From Escherichia coli (GTDB lineage Bacteria; Pseudomonadota; Gammaproteobacteria; Enterobacterales; Enterobacteriaceae): DNA of 64,000 bases. This document shows, piece by piece, positions 1 to 8,973 of this stretch; the stretch's first letter is position 1, and every line of letters begins with the position of its first letter. The DNA is taken from the NCBI RefSeq assembly GCF_036503815.1, contig NZ_AP027764.1:186001-250000 (forward strand), in the 5' to 3' direction. The translations under genes and the position numbers were made by a program. Below the pieces are notes generated by a model. It searched no databases. It was not told the origin of the DNA and saw only the letters and a list, made by a program, of their open reading frames with translations.

Positions 1-223
1 AATGACGGCAACTTTTGGCAACTATGCATATCTTCGTGCTGAAAAACTCGGGCAACTGGATGATTTTTTTATTCACATCTGCCAGTTAGTTGCGTTAATC
101 ACTATCGGTCTCTTGTTTATCGGTGTTTTAAACGCACCTATCAATGCTTATGAAATGGTGATCTACCCTATCGCCTTTTTTGTCTGCTTGTTTGGTCAAA
201 TGCGTTTGTTTCGCTCGGCATGA
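1..223 (+). CDS. yiaB: YiaB inner membrane protein, 5' end cut by window
   Basis: The visible 73 residues are the C-terminal part of the small YiaB/YiaA membrane protein family. The protein is about 113 residues in K-12, so roughly 40 N-terminal residues lie before the window. Two hydrophobic helices are visible, around VALITIGLLFIGVL and YPIAFFVCLFGQ. The ATG at base 2 is probably an internal methionine, not the start. yiaA follows 45 bases after the stop on the same strand, so the two related proteins are likely co-transcribed. Their function is not established. Confidence 0.9.
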   Translation, partial: MTATFGNYAYLRAEKLGQLDDFFIHICQLVALITIGLLFIGVLNAPINAYEMVIYPIAFFVCLFGQMRLFRSA

Positions 224-268
224 GCAACATAAAGCTCTTACACATTCAGGAATGAAAGGAATACTGTG

Positions 269-706
269 ATGGACAACAAAATATCAACCTATTCTCCGGC
301 ATTTAGTATTGTGTCATGGATAGCTCTTGTTGGTGGTATCGTTACCTATCTATTAGGGCTATGGAATGCAGAGATGCAGTTAAATGAAAAAGGATATTAT
401 TTTGCCGTGCTGGTGCTAGGACTGTTTTCTGCGGCATCTTATCAAAAGACCGTTCGGGACAAGTATGAAGGCATTCCGACCACCTCCATTTATTATATGA
501 CCTGCCTGACTGTCTTTATTATCTCTGTTGCGTTATTGATGGTAGGTCTGTGGAATGCGACGTTATTACTCAGCGAAAAAGGTTTTTATGGGCTGGCTTT
601 CTTCTTAAGCTTGTTTGGTGCAGTAGCGGTGCAGAAGAATATTCGTGATGCCGGAATAAACCCACCAAAAGAAACACAGGTTACCCAGGAAGAATACAGC
701 GAATAA
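269..706 (+). CDS. yiaA: YiaA inner membrane protein
   Basis: A 145-residue protein with two tandem copies of a two-helix YiaA/B module. Each copy has the recurring motif GLWNA followed by EKGYY or EKGFY (near residues 31-44 and 92-106), which shows internal duplication. About four membrane segments are predicted. A GTG lies one codon upstream at 266. I chose the ATG at 269 because it gives the length known for the family and is spaced well from AAAGGA. The gene sits directly behind yiaB and ends at a strong hairpin shared with wecH. No biochemical role is known. Confidence 0.93.
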
Positions 707-713
707 TTCACAT

Positions 714-750
714 AAGCCCGGTCAGTCCAATGTGACCGGGCTTTTATTTA
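714..750. terminator. Bidirectional terminator between yiaA and wecH
   Basis: An 11-bp perfect stem (AAGCCCGGTCA at 714-724 with TGACCGGGCTT at 733-743) is followed by a T-rich run on the + strand, with A residues on the other side. The two converging genes yiaA and wecH both end here. Confidence 0.85.
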
Positions 751-1743
751 ACTCACTAGTCTGTTTCTGTCGATTCGTTGTACCAGCATAGAAAGTAACA
801 AACTCGCTGCCAACGTCGCGCAAAAGATCCAAATAATATCGAGTATTGGCCAGTTTTTAAGCTCAATCCCCCGGGTACGCAGTGCATGGATAATCAATGC
901 GTGGAACCCGTATATACCTAAAGAATGGCGTGATATCAGCCCAAGCCCGGGAACAGTATGTGTATCCAGCGTGTTTTTAACCAGAGTCAATAGTGCGATT
1001 GCGCAGATAAAAACCATCGGCCCACAGTAAAGATACCAGGTATCGGCAAAATTTCCGCGCCACTGCAATTCATATAATGTCCCGCGAGAGATAATAAATA
1101 CCCCCGCAACAAACAGTGTGGCGCTCACCCACGACAGTGCTTTATGCTGTGTGTCCATCATCCCTATAGCGCGGCCCAACATGCCATACAGGATGTAGTA
1201 AAAAGTATCGCCATTGATATATAAGTTAATTGGCAGCCATTCAAAACCGTCGATTTTCTGCGGCACAGTATTTGGATTAGCGATGATGCCAATCACCACC
1301 ATTAGCACCAGCAACATTTTACCGCCGACGTTCTTCACCTGAATCAGCGGTGAAACCAGATAAATCACCGCAATCGCGAAGAAAAACCATAAGTGGTAAA
1401 AAACAGGCTTTTGCAGCAGGTTTTTAAGCGCTATCTCTACATTGATGGGGGTAAATAGCGCAATGTAAAGCAGCGCAACAGTGCTATAAAAAAGCAGACA
1501 TAAGCCGATACGTAAGAAATGGCGCGGCTGGGCGCTGCGTTCGCCAAAAAAGAGATAGCCGGAAATCATGAAAAATAGCGGCACGCTGACACGAGAGGCA
1601 GAATTCAGAACATTGGCGATATCCCAGGTGACGGGGTTAACACTATGAGCATTGGTCACATACCAGGTAGTGGTGTGAATCATCACCACCATTAAACACG
1701 CTATCCCTCGCAGGTTATCAATCCAGTAAATTTTGGGCTGCAT
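748..1743 (-). CDS. wecH: WecH O-acetyltransferase (acyltransferase 3 family)
   Basis: A 331-residue integral membrane acyltransferase-3 protein. In the family's E. coli member, WecH adds O-acetyl groups to N-acetylglucosamine residues of enterobacterial common antigen, using cytoplasmic acetyl-CoA. The N-terminus carries the typical signature (IDNLRGIACLMVVMIHT, with the conserved His near residue 23), and about ten hydrophobic helices follow. The length equals the K-12 protein. The gene converges on yiaA and is divergent from ysaB. The function is assigned by recognition of the ortholog. Confidence 0.93.
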   Translation of the reverse strand: MQPKIYWIDNLRGIACLMVVMIHTTTWYVTNAHSVNPVTWDIANVLNSASRVSVPLFFMISGYLFFGERSAQPRHFLRIGLCLLFYSTVALLYIALFTPINVEIALKNLLQKPVFYHLWFFFAIAVIYLVSPLIQVKNVGGKMLLVLMVVIGIIANPNTVPQKIDGFEWLPINLYINGDTFYYILYGMLGRAIGMMDTQHKALSWVSATLFVAGVFIISRGTLYELQWRGNFADTWYLYCGPMVFICAIALLTLVKNTLDTHTVPGLGLISRHSLGIYGFHALIIHALRTRGIELKNWPILDIIWIFCATLAASLLLSMLVQRIDRNRLVS

Positions 1744-1917
1744 CTGTGTCTCTGTATCTGGTTAAAAAAAGTCTGACCGATAAATCATTCGGTTGGCGCA
1801 CTGGAATAATCTGAGTTTTATCACTACAGCTTATAGAGGCTTGAGGAAATTCGTAAGATATCAGCCACTATACCGATATAAATAATAAGACTCACCTGCA
1901 AACCAGACGGTAATTTA

Positions 1918-2217
1918 ATGATGATGAACTCTTTCTTTCTGGCAATGGCGCTTGTAGTGTTAGTGGGATGCTCGATACCGCCACCCGTGCAGAAAGCACA
2001 ACGGGTAAAGGTTGATCCTCTGCGTTCGTTGAATATGGAAGCGTTATGCAAGGATCAGGCGGCAAAACGTTATAACACCGGTGAGCAAAAAATCGACGTC
2101 ACCGCCTTCGAACAGTTCCAGGGAAGCTACGAAATGCGCGGTTATACCTTCCGGAAAGAGCAGTTTGTCTGTTCTTTTGACGCGGATGGCCATTTTTTGC
2201 ATCTTTCCATGCGTTAA
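1918..2217 (+). CDS. ysaB: YsaB small lipoprotein
   Basis: A 99-residue predicted lipoprotein. A short basic-free signal sequence ends in the lipobox LVGC with the lipidated Cys at residue 18. The mature part is small, soluble and of unknown function. Three consecutive ATG codons begin the frame at 1918, and the first gives the usual annotated length. The gene lies 94 bases upstream of glyQ on the same strand and divergent from wecH. It may share a transcript with glyQS, but no promoter was pinned down. Confidence 0.88.
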   Translation: MMMNSFFLAMALVVLVGCSIPPPVQKAQRVKVDPLRSLNMEALCKDQAAKRYNTGEQKIDVTAFEQFQGSYEMRGYTFRKEQFVCSFDADGHFLHLSMR

Positions 2218-2311
2218 GCCCTGCTTTTTCCCGTTTCGTACTGTATATCTTCCATCCAGCGGGTATACTGATCCCTTCCTTTAAATCCACACGTATCCAG
2301 CACGAAATAAT

Positions 2312-3223
2312 ATGCAAAAGTTTGATACCAGGACCTTCCAGGGCTTGATCCTGACCTTACAGGATTACTGGGCTCGCCAGGGCTGCACCATTGTTCAACC
2401 ATTGGACATGGAAGTCGGCGCGGGAACCTCTCACCCAATGACCTGTCTGCGCGCGCTGGGGCCAGAACCGATGGCGGCTGCTTATGTTCAGCCTTCTCGT
2501 CGCCCGACCGATGGTCGCTACGGCGAGAACCCCAACCGTTTACAGCACTACTATCAGTTCCAGGTGGTCATTAAGCCATCGCCGGACAATATTCAGGAGC
2601 TGTACCTTGGTTCTCTGAAAGAGCTGGGCATGGATCCGACTATCCACGATATCCGTTTCGTGGAAGATAACTGGGAAAACCCGACTTTGGGTGCCTGGGG
2701 ACTGGGCTGGGAAGTGTGGCTGAACGGCATGGAAGTGACGCAGTTCACTTACTTCCAGCAGGTTGGTGGTCTGGAGTGTAAACCGGTTACCGGCGAGATC
2801 ACCTACGGTCTGGAACGTCTGGCCATGTACATTCAGGGCGTAGACAGCGTTTACGACCTGGTCTGGAGCGACGGTCCGCTGGGTAAAACCACCTACGGCG
2901 ACGTGTTCCATCAGAACGAAGTGGAGCAGTCCACTTACAACTTCGAATACGCGGATGTGGACTTCCTGTTCACCTGCTTCGAGCAATACGAGAAAGAAGC
3001 GCAGCAGCTGCTGGCGCTGGAAAATCCGCTGCCGCTGCCAGCCTACGAGCGTATTCTGAAAGCCGCCCACAGCTTCAACCTGCTGGATGCGCGTAAAGCC
3101 ATCTCCGTCACTGAGCGTCAGCGCTATATTCTGCGCATTCGCACCCTGACCAAAGCAGTGGCAGAAGCATACTACGCTTCCCGTGAAGCCCTCGGCTTCC
3201 CGATGTGCAACAAAGATAAGTAA
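2312..3223 (+). CDS. glyQ: Glycyl-tRNA synthetase alpha subunit
   Basis: The 303-residue alpha subunit of the bacterial alpha2beta2 glycyl-tRNA synthetase. It holds the class II catalytic core that activates glycine with ATP and charges tRNA-Gly in the cytoplasm. The start [20 protein letters not shown], the GAGTSHP segment and the motif-2 region are typical, and the length equals the K-12 protein. glyS follows after 9 bases with its own Shine-Dalgarno site (AAGAGG), so the two subunits are co-expressed. This is an essential housekeeping gene with no oddities. Confidence 0.98.
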
Positions 3224-3232
3224 GAGGCGGCT

Positions 3233-5302
3233 ATGTCTGAGAAAACTTTTCTGGTGGAAATCGGCACTGAAGAGCTGCCACCAAAAGCACTGCGCAGCCT
3301 GGCTGAGTCCTTTGCTGCGAACTTTACTGCGGAGCTGGATAACGCTGGCCTCGCACATGGCACCGTTCAATGGTTTGCTGCTCCGCGTCGTCTGGCGCTG
3401 AAAGTAGCTAACCTGGCGGAAGCGCAACCGGATCGTGAAATCGAAAAACGTGGCCCGGCAATTGCTCAGGCGTTCGATGCTGAAGGTAAACCGAGTAAAG
3501 CGGCAGAAGGTTGGGCGCGTGGTTGCGGTATTACCGTTGACCAGGCTGAGCGTCTGACCACCGATAAAGGCGAATGGTTGCTGTATCGCGCTCATGTGAA
3601 GGGCGAAAGCACCGAAGCCCTGCTGCCGAATATGGTCGCCACTTCGCTGGCGAAGCTGCCGATCCCGAAACTGATGCGTTGGGGCGCAAGCGACGTGCAC
3701 TTCGTGCGTCCGGTTCACACCGTGACCCTGCTGCTGGGCGACAAAGTCATTCCGGCAACCATTCTGGGCATTCAGTCCGATCGCGTGATTCGCGGCCACC
3801 GCTTTATGGGCGAGCCGGAATTCACTATCGACAATGCTGATCAGTATCCGGAAATTCTGCGTGAGCGCGGGAAAGTCATCGCCGATTACGAAGAACGTAA
3901 GGCGAAGATTAAAGCCGATGCCGAAGAAGCGGCGCGTAAGATTGGCGGTAACGCTGACTTAAGCAAAAGCCTGTTGGAAGAAGTCGCTTCGCTGGTGGAA
4001 TGGCCGGTTGTGCTTACCGCAAAATTCGAAGAGAAATTCCTCGCGGTGCCGTCTGAAGCGCTGGTTTACACCATGAAGGGTGACCAGAAATACTTCCCGG
4101 TGTATGCGAACGACGGCAAACTGCTGCCGAACTTTATCTTCGTTGCCAATATCGAATCGAAAGATCCGCAGCAAATTATCTCTGGTAACGAGAAAGTCGT
4201 TCGTCCACGTCTGGCGGATGCCGAGTTCTTCTTCAACACCGACCGTAAAAAACGTCTGGAAGATAACCTGCCGCGCCTGCAAACCGTGTTGTTCCAGCAA
4301 CAGCTGGGTACACTGCGCGACAAAACTGACCGCATCCAGGCGCTGGCTGGCTGGATTGCTGAACAGATTGGCGCTGACGTTAACCACGCAACCCGTGCGG
4401 GCTTGCTGTCCAAGTGCGACCTGATGACCAACATGGTCTTCGAGTTCACCGACACCCAGGGCGTTATGGGGATGCACTACGCGCGTCACGATGGCGAAGC
4501 GGAAGATGTTGCCGTGGCGCTGAACGAGCAGTATCAGCCGCGCTTTGCCGGTGATGACCTGCCGTCTAACCCGGTAGCCTGTGCGCTGGCGATTGCTGAC
4601 AAGATGGATACTCTGGCGGGTATCTTCGGTATCGGCCAGCATCCGAAAGGCGACAAAGACCCGTTTGCGTTGCGTCGTGCCGCACTTGGCGTGCTGCGTA
4701 TTATCGTTGAGAAGAACCTCAACCTTGATCTGCAAACCCTGACCGAAGAAGCGGTGCGTCTGTATGGCGATAAGCTGACTAATAGCAACGTAGTTGATGA
4801 TGTTATCGACTTTATGCTCGGTCGCTTCCGCGCCTGGTATCAGGACGAAGGTTACACCGTTGATACCATCCAGGCGGTACTGGCGCGTCGTCCGACTCGT
4901 CCGGCAGATTTCGATGCCCGAATGAAAGCGGTATCGCACTTCCGTACCCTGGATGCAGCTGCAGCACTGGCGGCGGCGAACAAGCGTGTATCTAACATTC
5001 TGGCGAAATCTGACGAAGTGCTGAGCGACCGCGTGAATGCCTCTACTCTGAAAGAGCCGGAAGAAATTAAACTGGCGATGCAGGTTGTGGTGCTACGTGA
5101 TAAGCTAGAGCCGTACTTTGCTGAAGGTCGTTACCAGGATGCGCTGGTCGAACTGGCTGAGCTGCGTGAACCGGTTGATGCCTTCTTCGATAAAGTGATG
5201 GTCATGGTTGATGACAAAGAATTGCGAATCAACCGTCTTACCATGCTGGAGAAACTGCGCGAATTATTCCTGCGAGTTGCGGATATTTCGCTGTTGCAGT
5301 AA
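3233..5302 (+). CDS. glyS: Glycyl-tRNA synthetase beta subunit
   Basis: The 689-residue beta subunit, which supplies most of the tRNA-recognition surface of glycyl-tRNA synthetase. The N-terminus (FLVEIGTEELPPKAL) is the family signature. The middle carries an HD-like domain, and the C-terminal part is a DALR-type anticodon-binding region. The length equals the K-12 protein. It is the second gene of the glyQS operon and ends at a strong intrinsic terminator. Confidence 0.98.
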   Translation: MSEKTFLVEIGTEELPPKALRSLAESFAANFTAELDNAGLAHGTVQWFAAPRRLALKVANLAEAQPDREIEKRGPAIAQAFDAEGKPSKAAEGWARGCGITVDQAERLTTDKGEWLLYRAHVKGESTEALLPNMVATSLAKLPIPKLMRWGASDVHFVRPVHTVTLLLGDKVIPATILGIQSDRVIRGHRFMGEPEFTIDNADQYPEILRERGKVIADYEERKAKIKADAEEAARKIGGNADLSKSLLEEVASLVEWPVVLTAKFEEKFLAVPSEALVYTMKGDQKYFPVYANDGKLLPNFIFVANIESKDPQQIISGNEKVVRPRLADAEFFFNTDRKKRLEDNLPRLQTVLFQQQLGTLRDKTDRIQALAGWIAEQIGADVNHATRAGLLSKCDLMTNMVFEFTDTQGVMGMHYARHDGEAEDVAVALNEQYQPRFAGDDLPSNPVACALAIADKMDTLAGIFGIGQHPKGDKDPFALRRAALGVLRIIVEKNLNLDLQTLTEEAVRLYGDKLTNSNVVDDVIDFMLGRFRAWYQDEGYTVDTIQAVLARRPTRPADFDARMKAVSHFRTLDAAAALAAANKRVSNILAKSDEVLSDRVNASTLKEPEEIKLAMQVVVLRDKLEPYFAEGRYQDALVELAELREPVDAFFDKVMVMVDDKELRINRLTMLEKLRELFLRVADISLLQ

Positions 5303-5315
5303 TAACGTCGTTATT

Positions 5316-5345
5316 AAAAAGCCTGCCATCTGGCAGGCTTTTTTA
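5316..5345 (+). terminator. Intrinsic terminator of glyQS
   Basis: The stem AAAAAGCCTGCCA pairs with TGGCAGGCTTTTT around a 2-nt gap, followed by T residues. It lies 14 bases after the glyS stop. Confidence 0.9.
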
Positions 5346-5523
5346 TCGCTAAATAATAGAGAAACCTTTAATAATCTTCTGCTGAATAAAGATTGTCTCA
5401 TATATTAATTTTATGAGATTTTTTTAGGATTATATCAAGGAGAAGAAAAGAACTTATTAAGCTAGAATAGCCACGGGTGCTTGAGACTGTTTGTCTCAGG
5501 TATTCACCGAAAGGCAGACAGAG

Positions 5524-5580
5524 AAAAGCCCCACCTGACTATAAATCAAAGTGAGGCTACCCTATGCCTGAACACCATAA
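5524..5580 (-). ncRNA. sokA: SokA-like antisense RNA (approximate ends)
   Basis: Read on the minus strand, the segment opposite the hokA leader ends in a hairpin (AGCCTCAC ... GTGGGGCT) followed by TTTTC. This is the arrangement of Sok antisense RNAs that block translation of the leader frame and so of hok. The 3' end near 5524 is supported by that terminator. The 5' end is inferred from family architecture. Confidence 0.5.
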
Positions 5581-5776
5581 GGTTAGCCTCTTACTCGTTG
5601 GAAATCAACACAGGAGGCTGGGAATGCCGCAGAAATATAGATTACTTTCTTTAATAGTGATTTGTTGCACGCTTTTATTTTTCACCTGGATGATAAGAGA
5701 TTCACTGTGTGAATTGCATATTAAACAGGAGAGTTATGAGCTGGCGGCATTTTTAGCCTGCAATTTGAAAGAGTAA
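5564..5776 (+). CDS. Mok-type leader frame overlapping hokA in frame
   Basis: A 70-codon frame begins at the ATG in CCCTATGCC and reads in phase through HokA. In hok/sok loci, translation of such a mok frame opens the hok ribosome-binding site and is the step the antisense RNA represses. An inverted repeat (GAGGCTACC at 5553-5561 with GGTTAGCCTC at 5581-5590) brackets this start. That fits the stem-loop control known for hok mRNAs. The peptide itself is probably not the toxic product. Confidence 0.5.
   Translation: MPEHHKVSLLLVGNQHRRLGMPQKYRLLSLIVICCTLLFFTWMIRDSLCELHIKQESYELAAFLACNLKE
5624..5776 (+). CDS. hokA: HokA toxic membrane peptide
   Basis: A 50-residue peptide of the Hok/Gef family, whose members insert in the inner membrane and collapse its potential. 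One hydrophobic helix (LLSLIVICCTLLFFTWM) is followed by the family motif RDSLCELHIKQ and a C-terminal Cys-containing tail (FLACNLKE). The start at 5624 has the Shine-Dalgarno AGGAGG 7-12 bases upstream and gives the HokA length. The locus has the features of a complete type I toxin unit: a possible promoter (-10 TAGAAT at 5463-5468), a foldback leader and an antisense. In K-12 an IS150 copy lies between hokA and cspA. No insertion sequence is present here. Confidence 0.88.
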   Translation: MPQKYRLLSLIVICCTLLFFTWMIRDSLCELHIKQESYELAAFLACNLKE

Positions 5777-5910
5777 GAGTCTTCGGCGGGAAGTTATTCC
5801 CGCCTTTCTTACGGCGTTGCGCATTCTCATTGCACCCAAATTTATTCTTCACAAAAATAATAATAGATTTTATTACGCGAACGATTATTTATTTCCTGAA
5901 TAAACAAATA

Positions 5911-5940
5911 AAAAAATCCCCGCCATTTGGCAGGGATCTT
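5911..5940 (-). terminator. Intrinsic terminator of cspA
   Basis: On the minus strand, ATCCCTGCCA pairs with TGGCGGGGAT, followed by seven T residues. It lies 25 bases past the cspA stop. Confidence 0.88.
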
Positions 5941-5964
5941 AGATTCTGTGCTTTTAAGCAGAGA

Positions 5965-6177
5965 TTACAGGCTGGTTACGTTACCAGCTGCCGGGCCTTT
6001 AGCGCCGCTTTCGATGGTGAAGGACACTTTCTGACCTTCGTCCAGAGATTTGTAACCATCGTTCTGGATAGCAGAGAAGTGTACGAACACGTCTTTAGAG
6101 CCATCGTCAGGAGTGATGAAGCCGAAGCCTTTGTCAGCGTTGAACCATTTTACGATACCAGTCATTTTACCGGACAT
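5965..6177 (-). CDS. cspA: CspA major cold-shock protein
   Basis: A 70-residue OB-fold RNA chaperone, the main E. coli cold-shock protein. Both RNA-binding motifs are intact: RNP1 (KGFGFI near residues 16-21) and RNP2 (VFVHF near 30-34). The protein matches CspA through its start [17 protein letters not shown] and its length. It is preceded by a 160-nt leader with a cold box and followed by a strong terminator. It melts RNA structure at low temperature and acts as a transcription antiterminator. Confidence 0.98.
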
Positions 6178-6337
6178 AGTGTATTACCTTTAATAATTTA
6201 AATGTGCCTTTCGGCGATATGGCGTGCTTTACAGATTTTGAAGCGTTAAAGGAATGTGCACTACGAGGGGTATCAACGATAACTCTTGAAGGGACTTGCC
6301 TTACTACACTGCTTTAATGGTCTGTACGTCAAACCGT
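6178..6337 (-). promoter_or_regulatory. cspA 5' leader thermosensor with cold box
   Basis: The 160-nt untranslated leader begins at the expected cspA transcription start (ACGGTTTGACG on the minus strand, near 6337). It contains the cold box TGACGTACAGA (complement at 6321-6331). The leader is known to refold at low temperature so that the ribosome site is exposed, and to be autoregulated through the cold box. A likely -10 (CTTAAT) and -35 (TTGCAT) lie upstream at about 6340-6375 on the + coordinates. Confidence 0.9.
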
Positions 6338-6409
6338 TGATGTGCATTAAGCCACGCATTGGCGGGTGATGCAACAATTATTTTTCATATTTATGATTAA
6401 TCGGTTGGA

Positions 6410-6433
6410 AAACGGTCCTGTCATCAGGACCGT
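6410..6433 (-). terminator. Terminator downstream of yiaG
   Basis: The perfect inverted repeat ACGGTCCTG / CAGGACCGT with a 4-nt loop is followed by TTT on the minus strand. It is placed 25 bases after the yiaG stop and upstream of the cspA promoter, which it would insulate. Confidence 0.75.
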
Positions 6434-6458
6434 AAACAGCAATAAAGTGGATAAAAGT

Positions 6459-6749
6459 CTATTCCATCAACTGCTTACTTAACGCTGGGTTAGCTTGAAT
6501 CAGACGCATCAATTTTAGTTCGGCACTTGAAGGCTTAACGCGTCGGGATTCCCATTCCTTTACCATGGCGACGGAAACGCCCAAAACCCGAGCGAAATCA
6601 TCGATTTTTAACCCTGTCCCTTTACGTAACTGCTCAATCTCGGTACAGGACGTTGTTCTATGCGTCAGAGTAATCTTCTGCGTTTCATCTTTAAAAACAA
6701 TCTGTTCCAGGCTGCTCAACAGCTCATGCATGGGATCTTTATATTCCAT
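6459..6749 (-). CDS. yiaG: YiaG HTH-type (Xre family) regulator
   Basis: A 96-residue protein with a helix-turn-helix domain in the C-terminal two thirds (LKIDDFARVLGVSVAMVKEWE, about residues 47-67). It resembles antitoxin-like and NadS-like Xre proteins. No partner toxin gene adjoins it here. The target genes are unknown. The length equals the K-12 ortholog, and the RBS GAGG precedes the ATG. It is monocistronic, with a terminator immediately downstream. Confidence 0.9.
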   Translation of the reverse strand: MEYKDPMHELLSSLEQIVFKDETQKITLTHRTTSCTEIEQLRKGTGLKIDDFARVLGVSVAMVKEWESRRVKPSSAELKLMRLIQANPALSKQLME

Positions 6750-7182
6750 TGAAAACTCCTCAAATCACACTGCGGGATCGTGAATTGCATCGAAGCTCAT
6801 TAAGAATAGTCGGGAAAAGCAGACACAGCGGGAGTAAGGCAGGGCATGCTCTGCCTGTGATTCGATTCAGCCTGACACTTAGCGTGACTTATAGCGACCT
6901 AACGATCTGATAAATGCCGATATATCTTTTACCACTCCGGGATTGTAAAGATTTCGAAAATATGGCGTTCTGTAAAGACGTAAATCTCTGGCTAGAAAAA
7001 AGGCAACTGCAATGTCATTTTTTAACAATGAAACAACAAATTAACCTTGTTTCGTTTTCTCCATTATTTTACCAGGAAGATTACGTAGAAAGGGTATCCT
7101 GCAAGCCTGTCCTGGACTATCCTTGTCACGTCAGACACGCGTGTGTCGTTGTGCGCTTTTTTTGGGTGAAAGGAGTAAGAAA
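6750..7182. other. yiaG-yiaF intergenic region, no gene seen
   Basis: These 433 bases separate the divergent yiaG and yiaF and must hold both promoters. The open frames that cross it have no convincing ribosome site or composition and are not called. I did not find a confident operator. Confidence 0.6.
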
Positions 7183-7893
7183 ATGGCGACAGGAAAGTCC
7201 TGCTCTCGCTGGTTTGCGCCTCTTGCGGCGTTATTAATGGTAGTTAGCCTGAGTGGGTGTTTTGATAAAGAAGGCGATCAGCGTAAAGCGTTTATCGACT
7301 TCCTGCAGAATACAGTGATGCGTAGCGGTGAACGTCTACCAACCCTGACTGCCGATCAGAAAAAACAGTTTGGTCCTTTTGTCTCTGATTACGCGATTCT
7401 GTATGGTTATTCACAGCAGGTGAATCAGGCGATGGATTCCGGTCTGCGTCCGGTTGTAGACAGCGTTAACGCAATTCGCGTACCGCAGGATTACGTTACG
7501 CAAAGCGGCCCACTGCGTGAAATGAACGGTTCTCTGGGCGTACTGGCGCAACAGTTGCAAAATGCGAAGTTGCAGGCCGATGCTGCGCACTCTGCGCTAA
7601 AACAGAGCGATGACCTGAAACCGGTCTTTGATCAGGCATTCACCAAAGTGGTAACGACGCCAGCTGATGCTTTGCAACCGTTGATTCCGGCGGCACAAAC
7701 TTTCACGCAACAACTGGTGATGGTTGGAGACTACATTGCTCAGCAAGGTACTCAGGTGAGTTTTGTAGCAAATGGCATCCAGTTCCCGACTTCGCAGCAG
7801 GCAAGTGAATATAACAAACTGATTGCGCCATTACCGGCACAGCATCAGGCGTTTAATCAGGCCTGGACTACAGCAGTTACTGCAACCCAATAA
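7183..7893 (+). CDS. yiaF: YiaF lipoprotein (DUF3053)
   Basis: A 236-residue predicted lipoprotein of the DUF3053 family. A signal peptide ends at the lipobox SLSGC, with the lipid-bearing Cys at residue 26. The mature domain is alpha-helical and Gln-rich, and its role is unknown. The frame is open 20 codons further upstream. I chose the ATG at 7183 because AAGGAG precedes it at good distance and because it gives a proper signal sequence. A terminator separates it from the convergent ghrB. Confidence 0.9.
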   Translation: MATGKSCSRWFAPLAALLMVVSLSGCFDKEGDQRKAFIDFLQNTVMRSGERLPTLTADQKKQFGPFVSDYAILYGYSQQVNQAMDSGLRPVVDSVNAIRVPQDYVTQSGPLREMNGSLGVLAQQLQNAKLQADAAHSALKQSDDLKPVFDQAFTKVVTTPADALQPLIPAAQTFTQQLVMVGDYIAQQGTQVSFVANGIQFPTSQQASEYNKLIAPLPAQHQAFNQAWTTAVTATQ

Positions 7894-7899
7894 AGAGTA

Positions 7900-7926
7900 A
7901 AAGCCCGAGCGATTATCGGGCTTTAC
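7900..7926. terminator. Bidirectional terminator between yiaF and ghrB
   Basis: The stem AAAGCCCGA (7900-7908) pairs with TCGGGCTTT (7916-7924). T or A runs on both sides serve the two converging genes. Confidence 0.85.
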
Positions 7927-7941
7927 TTCCCGCAGTCGCGG

Positions 7942-8916
7942 TTAGTCCGCGACGTGCGGATTCACACAGTTCTTCTCAACTTTTCCCTGTAACGCATTAA
8001 TCAAATTATCCACGGCGCAGGCGGCCATGCCATAACGCGTCTCATGAGTGGCAGAACCAATATGCGGTACGGCGACGACGTTGGCCATTGAGAGCAACGG
8101 AGAATCTACGGCCAGTGGCTCTTGTTCGAACACATCCAGCCCGGCAGCGTGAATTTCCCCTTTCTGCAATGCTGCAATCAGTGCATTTTCGTCAACCACT
8201 GGACCACGTCCGGCATTAATGAAAATGGCGGAGGATTTCATTTTGGCGAATTGTTCTGCGCCAAACAGATGATGCGTTTCATCAGTTAACGGCAGGATCA
8301 GGCAAATGAAATCGGATTCTTGTAACAGTGTATCCAGATCGCAGTAACGAGCGTTGAAGCGCTCTTCTGCTTCTGTATGGTGGCGGCGCGCGTTATAGAG
8401 GATGGGCATGTTGAAGCCAAAATGCGCGCGCTGTGCCAGCGCCATGCCGATCCGTCCCATCCCGACAATGCCCAGTGTTTTATGGTGAACGTCAGTGCCG
8501 TACCAGTCCGGGCCTATGCTCGCGGTCCATTCGCCTGCTTTTACCCGTTCTGCTACCTCCACAACCCGACGAGCGGTAGACAACACCAGCGCCATCAGCG
8601 TATCGGCGACGGTTTCCGTTAATACGGTTGGCGTGTGCATCAGCAGGATTTTTCGAGCATTAAGGGCATCGACATCAAAATTGTCATAGCCTACGGAGAT
8701 CGTTGAAGTGGCCCGCAGTTTTGGCATTTTTTCCAGTAATGCGGCGTCAACGTTTTCATTTGAACCCAGCAAGCCTTCGGCGTCGGCAAAAATTGCTGCA
8801 TTTTGTTCGACGGTTTGTGGGCTGAGGTTTGCCACCTGATGAACGGTGAAATGCTCTTGCAGGCGTTGCAGTAAATCATCAGGTAAGGCTTTGTAGAGGA
8901 TAACGGACGGCTTCAT
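7942..8916 (-). CDS. ghrB: Glyoxylate/hydroxypyruvate reductase B
   Basis: A 324-residue cytoplasmic D-2-hydroxyacid dehydrogenase. It reduces glyoxylate, hydroxypyruvate and 2-keto-gluconate with NADPH. The Rossmann nucleotide site GIVGMGRIG lies in the middle. The catalytic Arg (INAGRGPVVDE), Glu (FEQEPL) and His (PHIGSAT) segments are all present. An ATG four codons upstream (8928) exists, but the start at 8916 gives the known MKPSVILYKAL terminus and has GGAGAG before it. It is monocistronic and converges on yiaF. Confidence 0.96.
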   Translation of the reverse strand: MKPSVILYKALPDDLLQRLQEHFTVHQVANLSPQTVEQNAAIFADAEGLLGSNENVDAALLEKMPKLRATSTISVGYDNFDVDALNARKILLMHTPTVLTETVADTLMALVLSTARRVVEVAERVKAGEWTASIGPDWYGTDVHHKTLGIVGMGRIGMALAQRAHFGFNMPILYNARRHHTEAEERFNARYCDLDTLLQESDFICLILPLTDETHHLFGAEQFAKMKSSAIFINAGRGPVVDENALIAALQKGEIHAAGLDVFEQEPLAVDSPLLSMANVVAVPHIGSATHETRYGMAACAVDNLINALQGKVEKNCVNPHVAD

Positions 8917-8973
8917 TCTTCTCTCCATTCACTGATAAGGCGATCACCTTAGCCTGAAATATGATGAAGGAAA

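Noticed and set aside
2540..3799. 419-codon open frame opposite glyQ and glyS
   Set aside because: It is a shadow of highly expressed, codon-biased genes. No ribosome site, and the product is low-complexity Gln/Arg/His-rich.
3959..4939. 326-codon open frame opposite glyS
   Set aside because: Shadow of glyS; no start signal and implausible composition.
5830..6201. 123-codon plus-strand frame across cspA
   Set aside because: It runs antisense through cspA and its terminator; no independent evidence.
6914..7237. 107-codon frame upstream of and overlapping yiaF
   Set aside because: No ribosome site and Cys-rich composition; it overlaps the yiaF signal sequence in another frame.
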